Origin: Manduca sexta
Taxonomy: Eukaryota; Arthropoda; Insecta; Lepidoptera; Sphingidae
Length of the DNA: 64,000 nucleotides
Assembly: GCF_014839805.1 (NCBI RefSeq)
Contig: NC_051129.1
Location: 4,530,920 to 4,594,919 of the forward strand
Direction of reading: 5' to 3'
Position numbers and translations under genes: made by a program. The notes under the pieces were generated by a model. It worked only from the letters and a program-made list of their open reading frames with translations, was not told the DNA's origin and did not search any database. Positions 1-12,590 of the stretch are shown here, one piece after another. The number at the start of each line of letters is the position of its first letter. The stretch's first letter is position 1.

Positions 1-1284
1 GTCATTAGAGAATCGTATATTTTGGTACTATCGAGCATTTTCAATTGAAAACATTAGAAACATATTTTTTAAATTTTGGACAAAACTTGTAAAAGCGTAT
101 GGAACATTCATACATGTTTAAAATATTCCTATAAGAAGCAGTATTTTCATGCTTGGTTATATAACAATTTACTAATAGTATAACTACCTAGGATCTGCAT
201 ACCATATTACATATAAAGTTAACCTTTAACAATTTTCTTTCATACACATTGGCATCAATTTGACAAATTGCTTTGACTATTTATTATTGAGACCAAGAAT
301 TGCTTTTAACATATGCTCAGTCATTCCCTTTTATATTAGCGAGACTGATACATCCAGGATGAGCAATGTGATTCCATTTTTTTATTGAGTACAAGATAAA
401 CAGTTCCATTGTTTTACAAACAAGATATTACTCATCATGTAAATCCTATAAATGTATTTAAAACAAAAAGAAAATGTTACTTTATGAACACAAGATAATA
501 AATGCTTGTTTGTGAATGAAGAGATAACATTCTACTTTGAATTATACACTATATAATCACACTTATTGACAGGTACTTCTGTGAATTAAAGACATATATA
601 ATATTAGAAATAACATATAATATTCTGTTCTATAGTGAAAGACATCATATCTACCAGCTGACATGAGGTATTTTTCATTAATGACCTATAATTTTTATTA
701 ATATTATCCAAAAACTGATAATTTTGTAACAAATGCAATTGGTATAACTCTTGCAATAGCAGTTCGTTTTCATCAAAATTATGGAATTCTTGATTCATTA
801 TTTTGTTATATCTAAAGTGTTGATTGATTATAGAAAAATATAATAATAACAAAAATAAATGATAGAACTATCAAAGTTTATATGGTAAATATTAATTTAA
901 AATTGGAATCCCCCTTTTAGTTTCCTTATAAAATAAGGTTGACCTTAATTTTGTATTTAATAAGCACACAAATGCATTGCCATTCTGAAGGATTTTAATC
1001 ATAATATTTTTTTTTGAATTAAGTATGTATGAGAATATTATTTGGATACAACTTAAAAAATATATATATTGCATATTTCATAGCGAATTGATAAATCTCA
1101 TTAAAAGTAGGATTTCCTAATAATTTTACTAATACTTAAGAACAAGGAAGTTATAATATTTTTTTATCATCACTTTGGTCTAATGTAAACATTGCAGAAG
1201 GGAAGGTTTGAGATTATTTTACAAGTTGAACAATTTTGTTCTAAAGAATTGATGTCAGGCAATCATACTAAATGAGCTAAAATC

Positions 1285-1510
1285 AATATTGCACTCTTAA
1301 TAAAATAATGACCCATTTCAAATTGCCAATTTTTGGAAATCGTCAAACAACCGATTACTGTTTGCGACCTTTTAGATTTTCCCTTTTTTTTTTCTTGCTA
1401 TAGGTTTCATTTATTACCTATCTTTAATAAGCAAACAAAAATTTGTTTTCAGACGACTACCACGAATTATCAATTTTGAAATAGGTCATTATTTTATTAA
1501 GAGTGATATT
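1285..1510. mobile_element. MITE-like foldback with about 45-base terminal inverted repeats
   Basis: The left end 1285-1330 (CACTCTTAATAAAATAATGA inside) is the reverse complement of the right end 1465-1510 with a few mismatches. Pairing continues less well inward, leaving a short unpaired centre. It encodes no protein. The same 226-base element sits at 18900-19125 in the duplicated block. Confidence 0.65.
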
Positions 1511-2379
1511 ACTAAGAGGAATATTACACAAATCGTTATAGGGTAGACTGTATAATTATTATACATTTAGTATTTATTATTATTACTTTAACCCATTTAT
1601 TGTCTGTTAATTTTGATAGCTCAATAATATATTGGTCAAATTGGAAAATTGCAAAATGATAAATGTTTAATCAAAAAGGTACAGTAGACATTCTTTATGT
1701 TGTATAGTTGGGACTATGTTCAATAAACAAACTTTTTATCTACAAAAGTACTTATATACTTTCTGATGTATATCCATCCCATGCTGTGATAAAATAAGTG
1801 TATTGATATATCAGAAAGAATTATAACAGAGGCAAATCAAATGTTTAATAAAAAAAAATCTTTTTTTGTTATCTATAGAAATCAAAGACCAAACCTCAAG
1901 GATTCTGCCAATAAACAGGATTTGATGAATAATTAAAAATAACTTGCTTTTATTCAATGAAATTATTGTAACACACTGAGACATGTGCGATTACCTATAT
2001 AATTTATTATGCGTAGGCAGCACACAGGAAAAACTTAAATTGTGCTATTACAAATTTTAAGTATGATTTACTCAAGTAATGAAGCGGTTTGAAGCTCAGA
2101 TCGTCCTATACTCTTGGTCCAATAAACAATATAATATAATTAATTAGCATCATAAAAGTTTTTGTGTGCATTGACCATATTCTTGCTGTCTAAATTGTTT
2201 TGGAAATCTATGAATCTAGATCTCAATACAATCAAAAAATTATGAACAGTCTCTTAAGAAAGTTTTCTTGTAGCTACAGTAGTCAGCCTAGCTGACCTTC
2301 CTGCGCTGTCCCAACATCCTGTATAATTGATTAATTCAAATGCAACTTCAAATCTTATCTTACTAATATTATAAATGCT

Positions 2380-3225
2380 AGTTTGTGAATGTGTTAGAAA
2401 CGCAAAAATAAGTGAATGGATTTAGATGACGATGTCCTGGATTAACACATCCGACTACTATTTTTCCTGATGATTTGCACCCATGGGGTATAAGAAAATA
2501 GGGGGGGAAGAAAAAGTGCGGAAGTCTTCTCGCCGGCGAAGCCGCAAACGCAATTTTATCTAAACCTATATATACCTATAACCACTTGATTTGTAATAAA
2601 ATGTAAACTTACATTGATTACTAACTACTTTAAAATTACTACAATTATAGGGCCTGTTAGCATTGCGACTTTTGACCAATACAACCATGACATATATTGT
2701 ATATTTTTTATAAAATCGGGAATTTTTCTTTTTTATTTTTATACATAAATGAAACAGCAAATATTATTAAAAAGAAACTCTTCAGTAAAAATTGCGTTGA
2801 AATTGGTTAAGAAATGAGGCAGTAATTCATATTTCAATAATTATAATGTGCAGGAGTGGGCGCGTAGTGAGGATGTTACTCCATCTCATTCTTTCGCACG
2901 TATTGTAATTCCAAATGACGTCACGTGCGCGTATTTTGCCTTTTTCTCGTTGACATTAACCCTTCTAACGAAATTCAAAGACTTATAACTTTTATTAATG
3001 GATTATTTTTTAACGGATTTTAATCAATATTTCTGAGTTAGAATTTATACGAGGTAAATGTATACTAACATTATAAAGAGGAAAACATTGAGTTTGTAGT
3101 TTTATAGGGTTATTCTCTGAAACTGAACAGATATTGAAATTTTTTCACTAATGGAAAGCTACTTTATTTTTATGCCGGGAAAATATAAAGCGGGTCTGTT
3201 AAACCGAAGCTGCGGGCAGCTAGTA
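2380..3225. repeat. RTE-like repeat fragments upstream of USP10
   Basis: A block with GATGTCCTGGATTAACACAT, TTTGCACCCATGGGGTATAA and CGGCGAAGCCGC (2425-2550) matches the fragment at 61770-61940. A second block ends with CGAAGCTGCGGGCAGCTAGT near 3220. Both are also present in the second copy (19960-20815). They are non-coding remnants. Confidence 0.45.
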
Positions 3226-3352
3226 TTTGATAAAATAAATGTAAAGAACAAAAATGGTCTAATACTAACCCTCTTACAACATAAATTACATAGGTTGCAG
3301 AATTACACAAAATACACTTACTTATAGTTCATCGATTGATGTTAGATATCAA

Positions 3353-3449
3353 ATCTGGCATCAGTTCAATCTGTAACCTTGAATCAATTTTTTTATCAAT
3401 CCCTATATTATTCACACTCGGATTATGAATTGAACTTATGCCAGATTAA
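3353..3449. repeat. Inverted repeat, 19-base arms
   Basis: AATCTGGCATCAGTTCAAT near 3353 pairs with ATTGAACTTATGCCAGATT near 3430, with one mismatch and an AT-rich loop of about 60 bases. It is also present in the second block copy near 20944-21041. Probably the ends of a small decayed foldback element. Confidence 0.5.
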
Positions 3450-4582
3450 CCATGTAATGGCCATTTAAAACTAGTAGATCAGCATTTTCAGTTTTCAATG
3501 TTTTTATTTTTATTGATTATAATTGAATTTAATTAAGAGATTGACAAAACAATATTTATTATAATTAAAATGTTTAAGTATAAAGAGGATTAAGTTATTA
3601 TTTAAGTTACATTTAGATAAATTAATTTTGGGTCAATTTGATGGTGAAAGGCTTCACACAATCGCTTCAGCTTATTACTTCCACATCCTATATTACACTT
3701 AAATATTGATGCTATATATATATGTATATTATACCTATATCAACTATGTAAATAATATATGATTAGGCATCTGCGTCATTAAATTGGAGACTTCCGTAGT
3801 GACAAGTTTAATGCAGGTTTACAATAGCTTTCTGGTTCATTTAATTAAGTGGGTTTAAACACAGTCTATTTCTCAAATAGGTCAAACTATACAATAAGAT
3901 CCAATATTGTATAGTTTATTATAGGTATATAATACATTGAAATTACCAGTATGTCATGTTCATGTTTTCATATATTTTTACCCTTGTGGGTTGAGTGTGT
4001 CCAAGAATTAGATTTTTCAAATACTTGACAAATTACACGCAAAAGTGTCATTTGTAAAAAAAAAATTGATAAATTTTTACTTCTTTTGTAAATGTAAATT
4101 AAATTTCTTCAATGGGTCTTTGTAATGCTTCTGGTTCTGGGTTGTATTATATCTTTCAATACTTGTTCCAATAATGGCACATTGCCGACGTAGAATCGAG
4201 GTTAATAATAGTCATGCACCAATATTCATTGCAACATTGTATGTAATTTTGTCCATTTCTAGTTCATTATAAATAAGGTCATTGTTTTATAAGGTGTATG
4301 GAACAACCTTATAAACTATTGGTGTGCTGTTAGGTTCACTGTACTATACTATACTGGTATGTTATGCAGTCCACTTTCTATATGTTAAATTGTGTAACTT
4401 TGAAAAGTCTTGGGGCTGAAATTGGCACAACGAAAACCTCATCCTCTTACCTTCTATATCCCTTTACATCATACTATCTTAAGTGTAATTTTTCCTATAC
4501 AATAAAGACTGGCGTGCCTAAATCTTTGCCTATGACATAGTTTCGGAATTGTATGGGGTTTTTTATATGTGCATGGAATTGA

Positions 4583-7500
4583 ATGCCCGCACACAGATCA
4601 TTGTTAAATGCAAGTGGCGTGTTTCAGGAATATGAGTTCCTAGACTTATCTGATGTGAAGGACGCAGACCTCAGCAGTCTGCAGTGCGCGCTGTTCGAGC
4701 AAATACCTGACTCTACAGCGGCCGAACTGAGCGTCGGTCGCTACCAAACAGCTATAGGTAATATACAAAGTTCATTTACTAGCACTAGTTTAATTTAATA
4801 TGGTCATACTTTATGATCCATGATGAGATGAGATGAGAAGGGCGACAAAACATAGAAAACCGATATTGTGTGTGTGATTTATCACATACATTGTGTTTGT
4901 CTGTTACAATCACTTAGTTGAAATGCACTTTATAAATTATTATACAAAGGACAAGTATTTCGGTTTTCTCTGTATGTGGCGCGTCATCTGACTTGATTGT
5001 GCACTTTGAAATGTATCATAACGAATGGTGGCATTGCCGTATCAGATACATCATCGCGTTCGTCGAGCACGGCGGGTCCACCGAAGGTGTCAGGCAGCGT
5101 GGACAGCCTGTCGGGCGGCGAGGGCGAGATGGCGCCCCACTCGCCGGCGCGCGGCGCGGCCGGCCCGCCGCCGCACCCGCCGCCCTACGCACAGCCGCCG
5201 CCCGCCTACCCGCCGCCGCACCACCAGTGGCCCGTGGCGCCGCCCAACGTCTACGTCAGCCAGGTCACCGCCAACGTCAACGTGCACGGCTACATGGGCC
5301 AGTACTACCAGCCGCCTGCGCCGCAGTACGCGCCGCCGCCGCAGGAGCGAGCGCCACGCACTCACCGCCGTGACCGACGCACCAAACGACAGCCGTCGCC
5401 GCCGCCCCACGCACCGCAGCCATACTATGTGCAGTACCCGCAGTACTACCCTGCGGCGCAAGCGCAGGGCGCGCCGCTCTACCATCTGCCCGTCTATCAA
5501 CCTCTCGTCTACGGGCCCTATGCTTACCCGTCATACTACCCAGAATATCCATTGCCGGTTGAGGGCGACGCAGACAAAGGACCCGAAGAGTATCCGCCAG
5601 AAGTGGTTATGGAACAGGAGGCGGTGGACGCTTACTACGCCAGTGCACATTATGCGGGCCAGCCCTACGGTCCACCGGTAGACGGCGCTGTTGAGTACGT
5701 GCCGCCAATGTACCTGCCGCCGCCGCACCACCCGCCTCCAGTACAGCAGGCGCCGCATCATCATCCCGCACCGCATCAGTTCAACGTGCACGCTAAGAAC
5801 TTTGTAGCGGGACAAGGGCGTACCTACATGCAACCTGAAAAGATCCAAGAACGCCGCACTCCACCCACCACAACGGCGGCTACCGTTTCCGCTACAACTG
5901 TTGACGCTTTACCAATAAAGGAACTTAAGATCACAAACAAGGGACCTGGAAGTCCTAAACAGACTGACCGCTCTGACAGTAGCGGTCCCTTGCCAAAACA
6001 GATAACATTGGCCACCGAGAAAGTGGCTCCTAAGACTGAACCAAAACCGACAGGAACCCCGCCGGAAAAGACTGAATCTGTGAGCGCCAGCCAGGCGCAG
6101 ATCGCGGCCAGGACGTTCCCACCATTGGCAACTGGTGCCACTTCATCATCCGCCAGCAAAGTGCCACCTAACGCCAGCAAACCTACTAAGGGACCGGCAG
6201 CGCCTTTCTCTGGCGGCAAACCACCGGCCAAATCAACTGCCCCTCAAACCATCATACCTGTACAACAAAATGCAACCACACCAAAAGCACCTTTCGGCAA
6301 CAGACAAAAACGCGACGGTCCCGCAAACCGGTCACCTTCAAATGAAATTTCTGAGGGTGGTGATAGATCTAATGCAGGTATAGAGCACATTAAACGCGAG
6401 CCTCCGTTGCCGCCGAGCAAGGCGCCCATGCCAATATCCATAAACCTGCACTCCCCGGGACAGCCGTTGATTGTGTCGGGTAAGGCACCATTCGGTCACT
6501 CGCGCAAGACCGGTCCCAGCATACCCGAGCCGCCACCGGCGCCGCAGCCACCGCCGCCTGCGCCCACTGCTTCAGACTTCCCGCCACCGCCCACTCCGCG
6601 GAATCGCACAGAACCGCCACCAGTTACGGTACCACCGCAACCACAACCGGCTCCGGGCAAGTCCTGGGCTAGTTTGTTCTCGACAAAGCCAGCGGCTCCC
6701 GCACCTGCGCCTGTGGCTCCGCCTGTTGCCACAATTGAAGAACCCGTTAGCCCCACTTCAATCTCTCCACCCACTGCGCCTAATGTGCAAAAACCCGTGG
6801 CAAAAGTGCCCCTTTTGATGCGTCTCCATTATCAGGAAGCACACCTGATAAAGTGTCTCCGACAAACGCGCCATCCACGGTTTCCTACTCTGAAAAACTT
6901 CAGTGAACGCAGTGAGCGCCACCAGTGTTGCATCGGCTACTCCAAAACCGACAACGCCAAGCCAGCCTGCGGCGGAGACCCGGAGGTCCCCGTGCAGAAA
7001 GACTCACCTGCTGCGCCAGTCCAGCCTTCTCCGTTCAGTGATGACCCTAACTCATACAGGATGGGAGGTAAATATAATTCAATACTTGATAAATCGATAA
7101 ATATAAACTTCATATTAATAACAGATTCTAATGTATAAATTTGTTATTACAGAATTCCTCACAAAATATCAATTGGACAACAAGCCTGTTCAGATTGTCC
7201 CGCGCGGACTTACCAACCGTTCTAACTACTGCTACGTGAATGCCATCTTGCAGGCTTTGATTGCTTGCCCGCCATTTTACAACTTACTGAAATCGATGCC
7301 GTATCAGACACGTCGCGGCAAGTCTAGCACTCCTGTTATTGATTCCATGTAAGTAGCATACACAAATAAAGTGGTTTATTTTCGCAGAGAATTTTCATTA
7401 ATCATTGTGTGAATCTTCATTTGTGTTTTAATTTTTGTAATATGAACAGTCTTTTCCTTCAATTTGTGAAAATATTTAGCTTATGTTATAATTGTTATGT

Positions 7501-8608
7501 TATATATATGGTTTAAAGGTAGAGACAGTATTTGATTTAACAATACTTAATTTTATTTTATTTTAGATTCGCATACATTTAAAACAATTTGGTTTTAGTT
7601 TTACTGGGAGATAAGGGCTAATTATCAAACAATAAAAAGTGGTTGCGGAACCGTAATAAAATCAATGAAATTCATAAGATCTGAGTGTCATTATAAAGCA
7701 CATGTAAGGAGTTGTGTATGTGCAGGGTGGAGTTGTGCTACGAGTTCAACCGGCGGCGGGCGCGGTGGCGGGCGGCACGCGCGGGCGGCGCGGCGGCGGG
7801 CGCGTGCGGCGGTGTGCCGGGCGGGCCGCCGCTGGACGGTGCGGCGGGGCTGCGTGCTCAGGGCGCTGCGCCCCTTCCCCGGCTCGCAGGAGGGACGGCA
7901 GGAGGACGCAGAGGAGTTCCTCGGGTGTCTGCTCAACTCGCTCAATGATGAAATGATTGAGGTTAGTGCAATGTACTATCAGTCACTAAAGTTGCAGAAG
8001 GAATTCAAATACATCCTCGAACCTATGTAGACGGATCTTGTATGGAAATTGTAATTTTATCTTTATCTCTCATAGCATATTAATTATTTCATACATAACA
8101 TGCACTATATATTCTTTTAACTAATATTTTTTGTTGTTTATAGCTAATGAAACTGGTTGAACCTGAAGAACCCAAGGAAGCTAATGGTCAACCGAACGGC
8201 GTGGTCGCGCAAGAACAGCCACCAGAGGAAGAAGATGACGACGATGAATGGAAGGTGAGATAGAATATTAACTTACTGACGTAAAAAATTTCCAATAAAA
8301 TCCAACTTGTTGAATGTTGTTAATATTATCAACATTTGACAAATTGGCCTTTAGATTTAATTGATATTTGAAGTGTCGTAAACTCTTTAAGTAATAGCAA
8401 ATATTCGATCCACAAGTTAGTAATTCTATCATGTGACTAGGTGATGGGTCCGCGCAACCGCGGCGCGGTGGAGCGTCGCTTGGCGGCGCGCTGCACGCCC
8501 GTGGCGGACATCTTCCGCGGCCAGACGCGCGTGCGCCTGCACCGCGCCTCGCACCACGACGCCACCGACGCCGTGCAGCCCTTCTTCACGCTGCAGCTCG
8601 ACATCGAG
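4583..8608 (+). pseudogene. Usp10: USP10-like ubiquitin hydrolase, copy 1, 3' end missing and frame broken
   Basis: Partial copy of the gene described at 22178-27720. Exons are 4583-4757 (ATG possible at 4583; an acceptor-like AG precedes EYEFLDLSD), 5046-7067, 7153-7348 with the catalytic Cys codon at 7230-7232 in NYCYVNAIL, 7726-7961, 8144-8254 and 8441-8608. The exons with the catalytic His and Asp lie past the gap and are missing. Against copy 2, the large exon lacks one C near 6809, one A near 6893 and one G near 6982. About 57 residues are read out of frame before the frame returns at EVPVQKD. The 7726-7961 exon lacks a CG near 7855, so the segment before EGRQEDAEEF is out of frame. The intact frame around 5135, where copy 2 is broken, argues for consensus errors on an allelic copy rather than true decay. 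Confidence 0.8.
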
Positions 8609-8787
8609 GTATCTACACACCTAAACATACGTCTCTACACACACATATTTACACGAGCCAATAGCAACGTGCGATGTTCGTCACTATTACTGGTACAACT
8701 AATATTCAATTGATCCATGATTTATTTTTCTTTAATAATTGTTATACTTTTTAATAGTTCCAAGTAATGTGTCACATTCACTAATCA

Positions 8788-9287
8788 NNNNNNNNNNNNN
8801 NNNNNNNNNNNNNNNNNNNNNNNNNNNNNNNNNNNNNNNNNNNNNNNNNNNNNNNNNNNNNNNNNNNNNNNNNNNNNNNNNNNNNNNNNNNNNNNNNNNN
8901 NNNNNNNNNNNNNNNNNNNNNNNNNNNNNNNNNNNNNNNNNNNNNNNNNNNNNNNNNNNNNNNNNNNNNNNNNNNNNNNNNNNNNNNNNNNNNNNNNNNN
9001 NNNNNNNNNNNNNNNNNNNNNNNNNNNNNNNNNNNNNNNNNNNNNNNNNNNNNNNNNNNNNNNNNNNNNNNNNNNNNNNNNNNNNNNNNNNNNNNNNNNN
9101 NNNNNNNNNNNNNNNNNNNNNNNNNNNNNNNNNNNNNNNNNNNNNNNNNNNNNNNNNNNNNNNNNNNNNNNNNNNNNNNNNNNNNNNNNNNNNNNNNNNN
9201 NNNNNNNNNNNNNNNNNNNNNNNNNNNNNNNNNNNNNNNNNNNNNNNNNNNNNNNNNNNNNNNNNNNNNNNNNNNNNNNNNNNNNNN
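8788..9287. other. Assembly gap of 500 N
   Basis: The run of N is exactly 500 bases, a round number typical of a placeholder put between contigs when a scaffold is built. The left flank is USP10 intron sequence. The right flank is unrelated to what follows the same intron point in copy 2 (26406 onward). The true distance between the flanks is therefore unknown. Confidence 0.97.
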
Positions 9288-9559
9288 CTGGAGATATTTA
9301 TCATTCTACTAGTCAATGCGACCCAAAGTTTTCACTTATTGTGTAATTATAGCTTGAATTCAGACTTCATGGACGGTTTTTTTGAACAGGCACGGCAAAA
9401 TGACCCCACTGTATCTAATGATAATTGGAGGGGAGTATGTTATATAAGTGATTTTAATAGTTGTTTAGAAATAATAATAATTATTCTTATGCTTTGTTTT
9501 GACGTATCATAAGTGCAACTTTGTTCGCCTACGTGATAAATAAAGTATTCTATTTTTAT

Positions 9560-9848
9560 TTTTTATGCACGCACACCCATGGAGGGACATTTGTTGCGGC
9601 CCTAGGCACATATTTAAGTGTGTATACCTCATGGTTGCCAATTCACCTAAGGTCTACGAGGGCGAACATTTCCTGGTCTTCTCCCCTCCTTCCATCCCAA
9701 AGGATTCCATCTCCTTTCCCTACACTTCCTACCCCAGATATCGCCTCCCAACTGTCCTCAATGACCCTTCAGTCGCTAAGCCAGGAGATTCCAGTATCCT
9801 ATTCGCAGGTTCCCCCCGTTGTTGACAGCGGGGTCGATACAAAATAAA
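9560..9848 (+). repeat. Interspersed repeat family 1, copy A
   Basis: About 290 bases that align along their whole length with 49492-49786. Shared blocks include GTATACCTCATGGTTG, TTTCCTG(G/A)(T/C)CTT with CCCCTCC, CAGTCGCTAAGCC and CCCGTTGTTGAC(A/T)GCGGGGTC. The open frame across it is accidental. The family is not identified, and no target-site duplication is obvious. Confidence 0.7.
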
Positions 9849-10496
9849 AAAGTGGAGGGGAGTTCAAATAGTCGACTCACGAGTTATGATTATTTCTCGG
9901 TAGTCTGTCAATCTATTTAATCTTAACCATAGAATATGTTCTGCTACGTAATCTTAGCTAATATTTTACTTTATTACTATATAGTTTATAATTGTATCAA
10001 TGTATGAAAAATCAAACTATAAATAATCCCGTACAGATCTTTGTTAATGCCAACTGTAGTCCAGTTCTGTGGATTATCAAATATTAAAGTGTTATCATCA
10101 AAATTCTATAATAAACTATTTCCAAACAGTATTTGAATTGAGTATAATTCATTGGTAACTATTAAATGTTTACAAACAGCCCTTGATTATAAACCCTTAC
10201 AATTCAATAGTTTGAAAGTGTCTTATAAAACAAAGATATAAGGCCTTCATACCTATTAAGATCTAGAAGGAGACAGTTTTCTCCACTCTCCACTTGTTTT
10301 TTGACGATATTTTAAAATATAACTTCAGGTATCATAGACTGCTAATTTACGTATAACTTAAAAAAGTTTAAATTAATTATGTATTTGTTATTAATGATTC
10401 TGCATTTTGAAGCGAAATTTTGATGCCCATATCTATTCAACCGTGTTGTTTTATTTAATACCCTTTAATGTTTTTAAACATAACTATTAGATAATA

Positions 10497-10805
10497 GCGG
10501 CGATAGCCTAGTTGGCTGTGGAACGGACTGCGTGCAAATCCCAAGGGCACACAATTCTGACTTTTTTAAAATCATGTATGTCTTTGTAAATTTATCGTTC
10601 GCTTTAACGGTGAAGGAAAACATCGTGAGGAAACCTGCACATCTGAGAAGTTCTCTATAGGAATTTCGAAGGTGAGTGAAGTCTACCAATCCGCACTAGG
10701 CCAGCGTGGTGGACTAATGCCTAACCCCTCTCAGTAGTAGAGGAGGCCCGTGCTCAGCAGTGGGCAAGCATATAATACAGGGCTGATATTATTATTATTA
10801 TAATA
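10497..10805 (+). repeat. SINE-like element family 2, plus-strand copy
   Basis: Starts with a tRNA-like head (GATAGCCTAGTTGGC, an A-box-like block), contains GCTTTAACGGTGAAGGAAAA, GAAGTCTACCAATCCGCACT and GAGGAGGCCCGTGCTCAGCA, and ends in an ATT microsatellite tail. A second, diverged copy in opposite orientation is at 62693-62980. From memory this is a very common lepidopteran SINE type. Part of the B-box region is deleted here. Confidence 0.75.
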
Positions 10806-12384
10806 GGTAGAGGTAATAGGTCTATTAGGTCCCAACATAACCCTCATAATAAGTATGTATTAATGATTTCTTAAGTTTAATATTAGTCATTTAAAAATTA
10901 AACTTTTTTACGGATTTTATCGCGGTTTTAATATTTTACATTTCTCCCGACGTTTCGAAGACTTTGCAGCCTTCATGGTCACGAGGAGGACTGAGGTGTT
11001 GTACATCCGCAAAGTCAGAGTTACAATATCTACTTACATTTCACAAATATACAACTTTTTAAAAAGTAGGTATTACCTAAGTCTTGGGCCCTACATTTAT
11101 AAAAGTTACTTTGCGAAAGTTGGTACGTAAAAGAAAAATAAATACTTAGGTCTACGAAGTTCAATAAATTTGTAAATTGTTCGAAAGTTAGTGACGCAAT
11201 TAATAAAATAATAAAAGGGCCCTTTGAAAAATATTTCTTATAACTTCATAGAATAAGGCGCTGTTCAGATACTGTTTATATTAAATAAAAATAAACAGTT
11301 TAGTTTATTACTTTATAAATTCAATGAAACTATCAATTTCATAGTAATCTGTCTTTGTTATTTATATAAATAAAAGTCAGTTGCCAAATGTATGTATGAG
11401 CATCTCTTGAGAATAGCTAGACCTGCTCGACTGATTCCTCTTTTGCTGTGTTCCTATTTATCTGGGAGAGGTTAGTATCAAAAAATAATTTTAAAAACTA
11501 TGGGGCGAGATGGGACAATTTGGCAATTTGTATGATATTATTTTGTAAACACTAATTACTAAAATCACCTAGTCCATATCAATGAAATTTTTCGTGGAAG
11601 TTTAATCAGTTACAGCTTGAATCATAGAATAATTTTGAACCCGATAGATGGCGTTGTTGTCGAGATCTAAAAGAGCAGTTTACATAAAATACAGTCTGTG
11701 GCAGGACAACGACAGCTGGGCCCACTAGTACATAAATATGTGAACGAAAACATTCGTACGCCTTTTGAAGGAGTATGAGATTTAGTATAATTAAGGTTCA
11801 TAAAGAACGGTGTAGAAAAATAAAATTCGTATACAATATTGTGTGTTACAAATAGTATATTAAATTTGATGGTCGAATTTGGAACACCGGACTGCCATTA
11901 GTAAAAATAAATGTTTGTTATGCAATTTACCTATAGACTACAAAATGTCCGGAGAGATTTTAATTTGTAGGTAGTCTTTAGAGTAACTCAGCTAATATTC
12001 CTGTGAAGTTTCTTAGCATCGGAGCACCATTTTTTCTCTCTGGTAATTATGTGTCATCGGTATCTAATTATAAATAATTAGTGCTAATAGAAGCAGGTCG
12101 ATATTATTTATAAGTACAAAATGATAACATCTAGTTATAGCCTTTCTGTCTTGTTTCGCGTGCAACAGGACAAACAAAGTCTGTTCAGAGCCTTATATTG
12201 TAACTTTTCCGCAAGTCTTGCGATCGATGGCTAATGTACAAGTACTGTATGACTATGCAATCTCGCAGTTATAAATCGCAGTTATAATAAATCACTTTCA
12301 AAGTATGCATTGTGACTCTCCTCTCCTTTGGAATAAGCATGAAATGCGCACTTTTCGCATTTAGATATAGCGCATTCTCTATAG

Positions 12385-12590
12385 CAGAAGTGTGTAAGGG
12401 TTATAAACCCCGAGGACTCTGGTTTGACTCTCCTGGCTTTAACAACGAAGAACTTCAAATAGACATATTCTGTGCCTCATTTTATATTGATAGGGCCGCC
12501 CCCATCATATCATAGGACGAAATATGGCTAAAAGTGGATGCCCTAGTTGCTCCTCTGTCTTCTCGGGGATAAAAAGCGTGATGAATGTTT
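12385..12590 (+). repeat. SINE-like element family 3, copy A
   Basis: Shares ATCATATCATAGGACGAAATA, the downstream CTCCTCTGTCTTCTCGGGGA and ATAAAAAGCGTGA with the copy at 58036-58285. The B-box-like block here is GGTTTGACTCTCC. The 67-codon open frame across it is accidental. Confidence 0.6.

Larger units (their letters stand above)
1..8787 (+). repeat. Long duplicated block, copy 1 (probable alternate haplotype)
   Basis: This whole block is repeated at 17622-26405 in the same orientation, with position 1 matching 17622 and 8787 matching 26405. Lengths are 8787 and 8784 bases. Differences are scattered substitutions and small indels, for example an extra segment at about 2100-2135 in this copy, as expected between alleles. 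The block ends directly at the 500-N gap, so the last three USP10 exons (26499-27720 in the other copy) are absent here. Homology is still running at window base 1, so it probably continues to the left. I read it as an unpurged haplotype contig; a recent real duplication is the alternative. Confidence 0.9.

Noticed and set aside
604..852. Short frames at 604-852 and 18227-18472 that are similar to each other
   Set aside because: Their similarity only reflects the duplicated block; they differ by a small indel and are low-complexity AT-rich sequence.
5090..5848. Long Arg- and Val-rich open frames on the minus strand opposite USP10 (also 22574-23437)
   Set aside because: They are shadows of the GC-rich Pro-rich exon; composition is that of antisense Pro/Ala codons and there is no domain.
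6809..6983. Programmed frameshifting in USP10
   Set aside because: Breaks differ between the copies and sit on plain homopolymers without a slippery heptamer and pseudoknot pattern; errors explain them better.
7560..7600. Acceptor-like TTTTAG followed by ATTCGCATAC as a USP10 exon start (also near 25158)
   Set aside because: Reading on meets no USP-like sequence; the phase-2 join to GGTGGAGTTGTG at 7726 and 25321 restores the family pattern VELCYEF.
8732..9512. Open frames of 194 and 257 codons on both strands
   Set aside because: Most of their length is the N gap.
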